In this document: in pieces, positions 15,592 to 22,580 of the stretch
How the letters are laid out: each line of letters opens with the position of its first letter
Numbering within the stretch: the stretch's first letter is position 1
Source of the DNA: 2-02-FULL-48-14 sp964356195
GTDB lineage: Bacteria > Patescibacteriota > Gracilibacteria > UBA1369 > 2-02-FULL-48-14
NCBI GenBank assembly: GCA_964356195.1
Contig: CAYHGP010000010.1
Span: 1-36,481 of the forward strand
Direction: 5' to 3'
DNA: 36,481 nt
Translations under genes and position numbers: made by a program
Notes under the pieces: generated by a model
The model's input: only the letters and a program-made list of their open reading frames with translations
Told to the model about the DNA's origin: nothing
Database searches by the model: none

Positions 15592-16116
15592 ATGGAAAAC
15601 GCATTGAGTAAATGGAAGAAACTCGCTTTGTCCTTAGCGATTCTCATTGTCTTGAATGTGTTCTTTAATGTGGGTCTAGATACTTTCTACCCGGCCCCTG
15701 AGTACGACGCGTACTGTCCGGTGGTTGCCGAGGATAAAACCATGGCGACTTATGAAACCGGGGAGGCCTGCAATGAAGCCGGCGGAAGCTGGGTGGAACC
15801 TGCAGGGAAGGATGTGGGGGGTTACTGTGATTTTTACGGGGACTGCTACAAAGCCTACGATGATGCGATGCAGCCTTACAATCGAACGGCCTTTATTATT
15901 TTGACGGTTTTGGGAGTAGGCACTTTGCTCGGCGGTTTGATGGCCACAACTCTGCCCATGGCCGTTGCTAACGGTCTGCTGTACGGAGGAGTGCTGTCGA
16001 TTCTCATTGGAACCATGCGCTACTGGAGCTACATGGATGACTACTTCCGCTTCATTGTGAGCGGAGTCGCTTTGGTGCTCTTGATCGCGGTGGGAGTGAA
16101 GAAACTGAAGGATTAA
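15592..16116 (+). CDS. Four-helix membrane protein of unknown function
   Basis: Codes for 174 residues. Predicted membrane helices lie at about 10-28, 100-120, 123-142 and 153-170. Between the first two is an outer loop of about 70 residues with four Cys (42, 60, 79, 85), probably disulfide-linked, and many Tyr and acidic residues. The short C-terminal tail is Lys-rich. I do not recognise the family. It is read from the divergent promoter at 15565 and followed 24 bp later by a lipoprotein gene, so both may work at the cell surface. Confidence 0.7.
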   Translation: MENALSKWKKLALSLAILIVLNVFFNVGLDTFYPAPEYDAYCPVVAEDKTMATYETGEACNEAGGSWVEPAGKDVGGYCDFYGDCYKAYDDAMQPYNRTAFIILTVLGVGTLLGGLMATTLPMAVANGLLYGGVLSILIGTMRYWSYMDDYFRFIVSGVALVLLIAVGVKKLKD

Positions 16117-16140
16117 TTTACGACTAAATCGCCAAAAATA

Positions 16141-17304
16141 ATGTCTAAACCATTACTCGCTCTCCTTTGTTCGGGACTACTTGCGAGTGCATGTGCAAGG
16201 GGAGTGCCTGTGCTTGAAGTGGAGACTGAGCCCATTACGGAGGAGGTAGCGGTAGAAGAAGAAGTGGTGGTAATAGAAGAAGAGAAAGTCACTTTTGATT
16301 CTTCCCGTGAAACCACAGTAGCCACCGGCTCTTCCGAGCTTGAAGACGATACGGCTTATGGTTTTGCGTACAATGCTTCCAATGTACTGGATTTGGACTA
16401 CTCCACTTCCTGGTGTTCCACGGATGAAGGCGTTCCACAGGTTTTAACGCTTAATTTCCCGGAAGTGACTGAGCTTGGTACCGTGGGCCTTGTGGGTGGT
16501 TACGCGCGTGATGAAAAAATCTTCTTTCAAAATAACCGCTTAAAGACGGTGGAAGTTTGGTACGACGATTTACCCGAAGCCGTGGATGAGCTGCATTTTG
16601 AAGATACTTACGGAATGCAATTCTTTGACCTCACTCAAGAGGAAGCCCAGACTGTGAAGTTCAAAATCATGGAGACCTACCCGGGCTCAAAGTACACCGA
16701 CACGTGCGTGGCCGAAGTGGACCTATGGAGCGAATGGGTGGAACAAAAAGATGCTGATGCGGCTTATAACTACTATCTGGAATACAAAGAAGCGTTTTCT
16801 ACTCGACCCGTGGGGATTGAAAAGGTAGAGATGGCCTTCCTTGATTACCCCGACGCTTACATCAATGCCTGTGGGCAGGTGGATATGAGCTTGGTTGAGG
16901 AGATTTACTATGAAAGTGGTATGGCCAAGGGAATTACGGACTACTACGACATTCGTACGGATGAGTTTTTATATAGCTACAATAGTATTTATGATTTTTG
17001 GGGGACCTATGACCCCAAGCATGTTGTGATGTACGCACAAATGAATGATTGGGCAAAGACAGGGGATGAAATCAGTATCCGTTGGCTGGAAGGAAGGCCC
17101 GTGAACGAACTCGGTAGTGAGATTGTTTACAACACTCTCGTGGGGGTGGAAGTGTTGGAAGTAGAAAGCTGCAACGATGCGTTGAGTGTTTCCGACACTA
17201 TTGACCTCACTACTACGTTCAGCTATTTGCGCAGTTACAAGGTCCAGCTCTACTACAAAGACCGCTTCATTGGAGAAGAGACCTTTTCATTGGGGGCTCA
17301 GTAG
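16141..17304 (+). CDS. Lipoprotein with discoidin-like (NADase-type glycan-binding) domain
   Basis: Codes for 387 residues. The signal sequence ends in a lipobox-like ASAC with lipidated Cys18. A Val/Glu linker (23-50) is followed by a discoidin-like domain (about 55-200) whose core reads NASNVLDLDYSTSWCS, PQVLTLNFPE and FFQNNRLKTVEVW. This is the pattern of NADase-type glycan-binding domains related to F5/8 type C. The Cys pair at 92 and 189 could close the sandwich. The remaining C-terminal part (about 205-387) is Tyr- and acid-rich, with no recognised family. It probably binds glycans at the cell surface, but no ligand is evident. The stop codon abuts that of the convergent gene at 17305. 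Confidence 0.75.
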   Translation: MSKPLLALLCSGLLASACARGVPVLEVETEPITEEVAVEEEVVVIEEEKVTFDSSRETTVATGSSELEDDTAYGFAYNASNVLDLDYSTSWCSTDEGVPQVLTLNFPEVTELGTVGLVGGYARDEKIFFQNNRLKTVEVWYDDLPEAVDELHFEDTYGMQFFDLTQEEAQTVKFKIMETYPGSKYTDTCVAEVDLWSEWVEQKDADAAYNYYLEYKEAFSTRPVGIEKVEMAFLDYPDAYINACGQVDMSLVEEIYYESGMAKGITDYYDIRTDEFLYSYNSIYDFWGTYDPKHVVMYAQMNDWAKTGDEISIRWLEGRPVNELGSEIVYNTLVGVEVLEVESCNDALSVSDTIDLTTTFSYLRSYKVQLYYKDRFIGEETFSLGAQ

Positions 17305-17565
17305 TTACTTCAAACGCGTCAGCGTGTATTCATCTTCACTGCCATTGACGTAGTAGTCATAGCGCTCTTCGTATTGGTAACGAGTTCCGCAGAGCGGGCA
17401 TTTGAGGATATGATCCTTGTCGAACTTCGTTTCCTCGCTGTCAGGAACCAGTTCGGTGTAGGCCTGGGGCAGGGGAACGTCATTCTCCGGCCAGCCATAT
17501 TTTGACGAACCGGTTTCGACATCTTTAAGTTGGCTGCAGATGCGGCAGGGTTTATCTTTTTTCAT
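17305..17565 (-). CDS. Small zinc-ribbon-like protein
   Basis: Codes for 86 residues from ATG 17565, chosen because the first Cys pair follows at once and earlier in-frame ATGs run deep into ybeY. It has two Cys pairs, CRIC near the start and CPLC about 50 residues later, which can bind one zinc ion. The C-terminus is Tyr- and acid-rich (YQYEERYDYYVNG). It overlaps the end of ybeY by 14 bp, so it is probably translated with it. Function is unknown; an RNA- or ribosome-linked role is only a guess from its neighbour. Confidence 0.65.
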   Translation of the reverse strand: MKKDKPCRICSQLKDVETGSSKYGWPENDVPLPQAYTELVPDSEETKFDKDHILKCPLCGTRYQYEERYDYYVNGSEDEYTLTRLK

Positions 17566-17971
17566 GGCGCTGTAAAAGTTCATAAGCTTTGGCCAGCATG
17601 ACTTTTTCTTCCTCGGGTTTTTCGTGGTCGTAGCCAAGAAGGTGAAGAATGCCGTGGGCGAACAAAAATTGCAGTTCGTCTTCCAAGCTTTGTCCAATGT
17701 CTTTGGCTTGCTGGCGGGCACGGTCTACAGAAATGACAATTTGACCCAGGTGGACAGGGTCTTCCATGGAGAAGGAGAGGACATCGGTGGGCCTGTCTTT
17801 GTCGCGGTATTGTTTGTTGAGCTTTTGGATGGTGGCGTCATCGGTGAGCAAAAGTTCCACGTCTTCGTGGGTAGTCGATGGCTCCACGATAGGAAGGCGT
17901 TTCAAAATAGTTTTGAATAGTGCGACGGGTACTTTCGTCTTTGTCTCGTTGCTGTAGAGCAATTTCATCAT
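17552..17971 (-). CDS. ybeY: YbeY endoribonuclease
   Basis: Codes for 139 residues. The signature HGILHLLGYDHE near the C-terminus carries the three metal-binding His of YbeY, the RNase that acts in 16S rRNA 3' maturation and ribosome quality control. The preceding TDVLSFSM, GQIVISV and the final helix also fit the family. ATG 17971 (or the next codon) gives the usual length of about 140-150. The frame is open to ATG 18124, but that would add 51 residues without family support and nearly touch the divergent gene. No Shine-Dalgarno is visible. The downstream zinc-ribbon gene overlaps it. Confidence 0.9.
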   Translation of the reverse strand: MMKLLYSNETKTKVPVALFKTILKRLPIVEPSTTHEDVELLLTDDATIQKLNKQYRDKDRPTDVLSFSMEDPVHLGQIVISVDRARQQAKDIGQSLEDELQFLFAHGILHLLGYDHEKPEEEKVMLAKAYELLQRHEKR

Positions 17972-18053
17972 GAGTGTAGTATAGGCGAGTAATGATTCCC
18001 CATCAATTTTATCAGCGTGCAAGGTGAAGAAAGTGAAAATGATGTGGTCAAAG

Positions 18054-18098
18054 TAGACAGCGTTTGTTAAGCTAAAAATAGACAGCCCGCCAAGCTGT
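18054..18098. promoter_or_regulatory. Possible control region between ybeY and the HTH gene
   Basis: TAGACAGC occurs twice (18054-18061 and 18079-18086), and ACAGC (18082-18086) faces GCTGT (18094-18098) as an inverted repeat. The 158-bp region separates two divergent genes, one of which encodes an HTH protein that could act here. No strong promoter stands out. Confidence 0.2.
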
Positions 18099-18129
18099 AG
18101 AACTGACCTCTCCTTCATCCCCACGCCAT

Positions 18130-18837
18130 ATGAACATACAAACGCCTAAGTTCACCCTATCTCGCAAACAAGCTGCGGACCTTCTGGATGTGTCCACTCG
18201 GACCATCGATAGGTACATCCGCACCAAGAAGCTCAACGCCCGAAAGAAGGGTGGCAGCATTTTACTTTCCGAAGAAGAACTGAACAATCTGAAAGTGGCT
18301 ACATTCCAGAATATGCACGGTGCTTCACCTGATGTTCCTGGACGCGCTCACCGCCATGTGGACAGTGTCTCTGCCCGCGAAACTCAAGAAATGCGCCAGA
18401 TTTTTGACGCCGATACCGGAGAGATTGAAGAACAGACGGAGAAACCCATTCCCATGGAAACGATGGAAACCGCTGTCGCGTCTACTAAGTCTCTTGTTCA
18501 CAAGAGCGAACGTGAGAAAGTGTTCGAAGAACTCTATGATTTGTCTCGCCGTGAAGTTCGTGAATACAACAACAAACTTGAGGCTGCGAACTATCGTCTT
18601 GGTCAGCTTGAGACTCAAATGAAACATTCCGTTCCTCTCCTTGAATTCCACGAGAAAGAAGAACTTCTCCGTGAACAAGAAGGTTTGATCACCGGCAAAA
18701 TGAAACGCACGGAAGAATCCCTTCAAATGATGGAACACGAAGTGAAGGCTGAACGTCTGAACAAAAATATATACATCGGTTTACTGTTTGGTATTTTGGC
18801 CCTGCAGCCGCTTCTGTGGTTGCTCCTTCAAAGCTAA
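18130..18837 (+). CDS. Membrane-anchored HTH (MerR/excisionase-like) DNA-binding protein
   Basis: Codes for 235 residues. The start (about 9-47) is a winged HTH of the MerR/excisionase type: LSRKQAADLLDVSTRTIDRYI, with the recognition helix at about 22-31 and a wing reaching GGSILLSEEEL. Residues 65-125 are a probably disordered linker. Residues 128-212 are strongly charged with heptad spacing, as in a coiled coil. A single membrane helix (213-233) ends the protein, so DNA binding would occur at the inner face of the membrane. The family is not recognised as a whole. It could be a membrane-tethered regulator or a nucleoid or segregation tether. An intrinsic terminator follows within 25 bp. 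Confidence 0.75.
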   Translation: MNIQTPKFTLSRKQAADLLDVSTRTIDRYIRTKKLNARKKGGSILLSEEELNNLKVATFQNMHGASPDVPGRAHRHVDSVSARETQEMRQIFDADTGEIEEQTEKPIPMETMETAVASTKSLVHKSEREKVFEELYDLSRREVREYNNKLEAANYRLGQLETQMKHSVPLLEFHEKEELLREQEGLITGKMKRTEESLQMMEHEVKAERLNKNIYIGLLFGILALQPLLWLLLQS

Positions 18838-18861
18838 ACTACGCTGAACTTAGGTTCGGTG

Positions 18862-18895
18862 AAAAAAAGGGCGGCGGAGTGGTCGCTCTTTTTTT
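18862..18895 (+). terminator. Intrinsic terminator of the HTH gene
   Basis: Seven A, GGGCG (18869-18873), a 10-base loop, CGCTC (18884-18888) and seven T (18889-18895) form a standard rho-independent hairpin 24 bases after the stop codon. The T run is also the first bases of the inverted-repeat element that follows. Confidence 0.75.
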
Positions 18896-19052
18896 AATGC
18901 CCATCCTTCAGCTACTTCAGAAGAGTCCTACTTGTTATTTCTGGAACTGGAGCGAAGGAACTCGGATGCATGATCCTCGTCCCTTCTTCCTTTTTTGTGT
19001 TCCAGAAATAACAAGTAGGACTCTTTAAAATACAAGGATGGGCATTAAAAAA
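18890..19052. repeat. 163-bp inverted-repeat element
   Basis: Two nested pairs of perfect arms form one long hairpin. The outer arms are 19 bp (18890-18908 with 19034-19052) and the inner arms 27 bp (18921-18947 with 18999-19025). Small unmatched gaps of 12 and 8 bases separate outer from inner arms, and a loop of 51 bases contains further self-pairing (GAAG...CTTC and CGGAT...ATCCTCG). It lies between convergent genes. It could be a MITE-like element, a structured RNA, or a large bidirectional terminator. No target-site duplication is obvious, and no second copy was seen in the window. Confidence 0.8.
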
Positions 19053-19058
19053 TCCACC

Positions 19059-19814
19059 TTATAATTTCTTCTGGATCAAGCCGATGAAGACACCGAGCAT
19101 CAAGAAGCCCACGAATGCTTCTGCGGAGACGAGGACTTTGCCGGCCACGCTGAGCGGGAAGATGTCGCCGAGACCCACCGTGGTACTCACGATGACCGAA
19201 AAGTAGGCGTAGTCAAACCAATGACCGCCCACGGGGATCATACGTTCGGCGGCGGGGAGGACAGTGTCGAGCCACTGGTACACGAAAGCCATCCCCATCA
19301 TGAAGAGCAAGGTGGTGACCGCCCAGCGAATAAGGCTGGTTCCGTAACGGCAGGTGATGTCGAGGAAGTGGTATTCGATCCAGTTTCCGTATTCTCCGTT
19401 GAAGAAAAAAGCGCTTTTACGAAAGCGCATTTTGCGTTCGTAAGCCTGATTGTGACGACTCTTGAAGTCGTGCCTCAGGTATAAGAAGTCCAGAGAGTTG
19501 TAGCAGCGTTCCATAAGCCGGTAAAAATCTTGGATTTCTTCCGGAGAAAATTTGCCTCGGTTGGCTTTGTAGGTTTTTTCTTGAATCGAAAAGGCATGAT
19601 CCATGGTTTCGTAAAACTCTTTAGACTCTTCCGTTTCGTGAACCAACTGAGCTTTGAGGTAGCTTACAAGAAGGTAGTAATAGCAGAGGCCGCGCTGAGT
19701 GTAGTCATGTTTTTTGAGGGATTTCAGCTCGTCTTCAAAAATCGGCTTCATCTCCGCAAAGCGGTTGAAGTCTCCTCGTTCCTCGATTTTTCGAATGGCC
19801 TCTTGGAAATCCAT
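19059..19814 (-). CDS. Two-helix potassium channel with N-terminal helical domain
   Basis: Codes for 251 residues. The C-terminal half is an Ion_trans_2 pore module: membrane helix about 160-181, pore loop with selectivity filter TTVGLGD (211-217), and second helix about 226-246. Leu215 replaces the common Tyr of TVGYGD; TVGLGD-like filters are known in some K+ channels. The N-terminal 130 residues are soluble and helical, with TPR-like spacing (RGLCYYYLLVSYLKAQL, RCYNSLDFLYLRHDF), and could sense a ligand or bind a partner. There is no C-terminal RCK/TrkA-N domain. It has its own strong promoter. The 3' end lies 6 bases from the inverted-repeat element. Confidence 0.85.
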   Translation of the reverse strand: MDFQEAIRKIEERGDFNRFAEMKPIFEDELKSLKKHDYTQRGLCYYYLLVSYLKAQLVHETEESKEFYETMDHAFSIQEKTYKANRGKFSPEEIQDFYRLMERCYNSLDFLYLRHDFKSRHNQAYERKMRFRKSAFFFNGEYGNWIEYHFLDITCRYGTSLIRWAVTTLLFMMGMAFVYQWLDTVLPAAERMIPVGGHWFDYAYFSVIVSTTVGLGDIFPLSVAGKVLVSAEAFVGFLMLGVFIGLIQKKL

Positions 19815-19840
19815 GTTTTTGGGTTCGGCGATATCTTCCC

Positions 19841-19869
19841 ATTATACCTTAAATTAACCTGTTGGACAA
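19841..19869 (-). promoter_or_regulatory. Promoter of the K+ channel gene
   Basis: On the minus strand, TTGTCC (19869-19864), a 17-bp spacer and TATAAT (19846-19841) give a start near 19834 and a leader of about 20 bases. Confidence 0.65.
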
Positions 19870-19887
19870 GGTGATGATAAGGGCTTT

Positions 19888-20130
19888 TTACTTCAGCAAA
19901 GTGCTCACCAGAGCGAAGGAGAGGAGGACCAGGACGATTATGCCTACCGGAATAAGGATCCAGAGTAGGGCTTTTTTAAAGTGAGATTTTCGTTTGATTG
20001 GTTCTTTTTCGTTGGACCCTAAGACCAAATGGACTAAGGCTGCAATTGGGGAAATAACGGTGGCTATTGTGGCCAAAAAACCCAGGCCGGCGAGAACGAA
20101 GCTTACGATGTTTTGGATTTGATCCTTCAT
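19888..20130 (-). CDS. Small two-helix membrane protein
   Basis: Codes for 80 residues. Predicted membrane helices lie at about 8-37 and 54-77, joined by a charged loop (GSNEKEPIKRKSHFKK). The family is not recognised. Its ATG overlaps the dedA stop codon as ATGA (20127-20130), so it should be translationally coupled to dedA and may act with it at the membrane. A convincing terminator is not seen downstream. Confidence 0.7.
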   Translation of the reverse strand: MKDQIQNIVSFVLAGLGFLATIATVISPIAALVHLVLGSNEKEPIKRKSHFKKALLWILIPVGIIVLVLLSFALVSTLLK

Positions 20131-20744
20131 GGCTGTTTTTTACTTTTAATATATTCAAATAGTACCGGAAGAACCGAGCAGAGGATAATAATGAGTATTA
20201 CTAAAGAGAAGTTTTTCTCGACCCAGGGAAGCGTCCCGAAAAAGTAACCGCCCAAAGTGAAAAGTCCCACCCACACCGTTCCACCGATGATGTTGTAGCT
20301 GAGGAAAGTCTTGTAATCCATTTTCCCAATGCCGGCCACGAAAGGGGCGAAGGTTCGGATGATGGGGACGAAACGCGCCAGGACAATGGCCTTTTTACCG
20401 TATTTTTTGTAAAAATCCTGCGTGCGAATTAAATAGTCTTCCTTCAGAATTCTGTTCCCCGCTTTAAACACCTTGGTTCCAAAATATCTTCCCGCAAAAT
20501 AATTCACGGTGTCTCCAACAATGGCGGCGGTGGTGAGCAAGAGCAGGAGGAGTGCGAGGTTCAGGGAGCCTTTAGCCGCCAAAGCGCCCGCAATGAAAAG
20601 TAAAGAATCTCCCGGTAGAAAAGGGGTAAAGACCAGCCCGGTTTCACAAAAAACAACGAGAAAAAGAAAAAAGTGAGTGAGAGCCCCATAGTTCTTTACT
20701 ATTTCGATGAGGTGGACGTCGAAGTTGAGAATAAAGTCGATCAT
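20127..20744 (-). CDS. DedA family membrane protein
   Basis: Codes for 205 residues with about five hydrophobic segments. The DedA (SNARE-associated) pattern is clear: ETGLVFTPFLPGDSLLF (34-50), GDTVNYFAGRYFG (about 77-89) and ARFVPIIRTFAPFVAGIG (about 123-140) with its conserved Arg residues. DedA proteins act in the cytoplasmic membrane; members have been linked to undecaprenyl-phosphate or phospholipid flipping and to membrane-potential upkeep. Which of these applies here cannot be told. It lies 15 bp after guaA and overlaps the next small gene by 4 bp, in a minus-strand cluster. Confidence 0.9.
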   Translation of the reverse strand: MIDFILNFDVHLIEIVKNYGALTHFFLFLVVFCETGLVFTPFLPGDSLLFIAGALAAKGSLNLALLLLLLTTAAIVGDTVNYFAGRYFGTKVFKAGNRILKEDYLIRTQDFYKKYGKKAIVLARFVPIIRTFAPFVAGIGKMDYKTFLSYNIIGGTVWVGLFTLGGYFFGTLPWVEKNFSLVILIIILCSVLPVLFEYIKSKKQP

Positions 20745-20759
20745 ATGCGCTGCCGCTTG

Positions 20760-22580
20760 TTATTCCCACTCAATGGTGGCGGGGGGCTTATTGGTGACGT
20801 CGTAAAAGACGGCGGTGATGTTTTGGTCCTCAAGAAGTTCAGCGGTGAGGGTGGTGAGTTTATCCATGGGAAGTTCTGCGAAATGGGCCGTCATGGCCTC
20901 TTCGGACACAATCGGACGAAGTACTAGGGATTCTTTGCCGGGCTCGTTTACGGACACGGGAAGCAGCACGGTGGGCATTTGCCAGACCTCACGGTCGGCC
21001 GCGATTTCCTTCAGCCAAAGCATAGCAAGTTTGTCGGCGTGCTGGAGACATTTTACTCGCGCCTGGGTGAGTGTGCCCGGTGTGACGGTGAAGGTGTTTG
21101 GGTTGCTTGGGGAGAGGGAGTAAAGGACTCGATTGATTTCGCTGAAACGGTTCGTTAGGGCCGGTGCGAGGGCGGCGAGTTGTTCCCAAGTGGATTGTCC
21201 GCTAAGGACAACTGGGTGACGGTAGGTGCGGAAATCGCCCTGAACACCGACGGATTTAATGGGCAAGGTGCGGGCAACTAATTGGCTGCCATTTTCTTGG
21301 AGGAAAGCGTTGAGGTTTTCTTCGAGGGTGCTGCGGTTTTCCGGCCAGTCTTCGTTTTGCGTACACAGGATTCGAACGGCAAGACCGGGACCCGGGAAAG
21401 GATGGCGCCACACAAGGCCCGTGGGTAAACCAAGACGTTCTCCCACACTGCGGACTTCATCTTTGTAGAGGTCTTTTAAAGGTTCAATGAGGCGGCCTTG
21501 TTTCATAAGCTCGTCGATTTCGGGAACACGGTTGTGATGGGTTTTGATTTTGGCAGAGTTTTTGGTGCCGCCGGATTCAATGGTGTCCGGATAAATGGTG
21601 CCTTGGCCGAGCATCCATTCTTCAGGGTTGAGTTTGAGATCAGCGGCAACTTTGGCTTGAATTTCGAGGAACACGCGTCCAATGATTTCTCTCTTTTTTT
21701 CGGGTTCGCAGACGCCTTCGAGGGCCGTAAAAAACTCGGAGGAAGCGTCGTAGACGTGAAGGTTTTGAATACTTTCTTCGTGCAAGGCGGATTCCACTTG
21801 TTCGCGTTCGCCGGCACGCATGAAGCCTGTGTCTACAAAGAGTCCGTAGACGCGGTCCGCGCCCAGGGCTTTTACGAGAAGAACGAAGGCTACGGTGCTG
21901 TCTACACCGCCGCTCACGAGCATAAACACATTACGGGTTCCCACTTGTTTGCGGATATTTTCTTCGGCCATGTCTACGAATCCGCCCAAATCCCAATCGC
22001 GGTCGGCGCCGCACACATTCAAGAAGTTCGATAAAATTTCGTTGCCTTTTGCGGTGTGTGTGACCTCTGTGTGGAACTGAATTCCGTAAAAGTTGCGGGT
22101 GGTGTCACCCACGGCGGAGTAGAGGTCGTCGCCGGAGGAGGCGAGGATTTCGAAGCCGGCGGGTAGGGCGGTTACGCGGTCGCCGTGACTCATCCACACC
22201 TGGGTTTCTTCACCGGCGGCGAAGTTTTCGAAGAGTCCGGAGGGGTTTTTGACTGTGATTTCTGCTTTTCCAAACTCGCTGCCTTGACCTTTTCCCGGTT
22301 CCACTTTTCCTCCCAAAAGATGGGTGATGAGTTGATGTCCGTAACAGATCCCTAAGATGGGGAGGCCGAGCTGAAAAACGGCCGGGTCCACGGTGGGGGA
22401 ACCGGCTTCGTAAACTGAAGAGGGGCCTCCGGAAAGAATGATGCCTTTGTAGTCGCGGAGTTGCTCGGCTTTTGTCGAAGATGGATCGAGGATTTCGCTG
22501 TAAACACCGAGGCGACGAATACGCGTGCCAATGAGATGGGTGTACTGGCTTCCAAAGTCGAGGATCGCGATTTTATTCAT
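20760..22580 (-). CDS. guaA: GMP synthase (glutamine-hydrolysing), long form
   Basis: Codes for 606 residues. GuaA converts XMP to GMP with ATP and glutamine. The N-terminal glutaminase has GICYGHQ with nucleophile Cys79 and the partners His170 and Glu172 (FHTEVTH). The ATP-pyrophosphatase has the PP-loop SGGVDS (223-228) and the RHPFPGPGLAVR motif. The C-terminal domain ends KPPATIEWE. It is about 80 residues longer than the common bacterial enzyme (about 525). The extra part lies in the dimerisation domain, with wording such as IKSVGVQGDFRTY, INRVLY, VTPGTLT and WQMPTVLLP that resembles the long GMP synthetase of animals. ATG 22580 was chosen because the family start MNKIAILDFGSQY follows directly; it overlaps the upstream gene by 8 bp. 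Confidence 0.95.
   Translation of the reverse strand: MNKIAILDFGSQYTHLIGTRIRRLGVYSEILDPSSTKAEQLRDYKGIILSGGPSSVYEAGSPTVDPAVFQLGLPILGICYGHQLITHLLGGKVEPGKGQGSEFGKAEITVKNPSGLFENFAAGEETQVWMSHGDRVTALPAGFEILASSGDDLYSAVGDTTRNFYGIQFHTEVTHTAKGNEILSNFLNVCGADRDWDLGGFVDMAEENIRKQVGTRNVFMLVSGGVDSTVAFVLLVKALGADRVYGLFVDTGFMRAGEREQVESALHEESIQNLHVYDASSEFFTALEGVCEPEKKREIIGRVFLEIQAKVAADLKLNPEEWMLGQGTIYPDTIESGGTKNSAKIKTHHNRVPEIDELMKQGRLIEPLKDLYKDEVRSVGERLGLPTGLVWRHPFPGPGLAVRILCTQNEDWPENRSTLEENLNAFLQENGSQLVARTLPIKSVGVQGDFRTYRHPVVLSGQSTWEQLAALAPALTNRFSEINRVLYSLSPSNPNTFTVTPGTLTQARVKCLQHADKLAMLWLKEIAADREVWQMPTVLLPVSVNEPGKESLVLRPIVSEEAMTAHFAELPMDKLTTLTAELLEDQNITAVFYDVTNKPPATIEWE

Noticed and set aside
17972..18124. N-terminal extension of YbeY to an ATG at 18124
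   Set aside because: It adds 51 residues not seen in the family; the ATG at 17971 gives the normal length.
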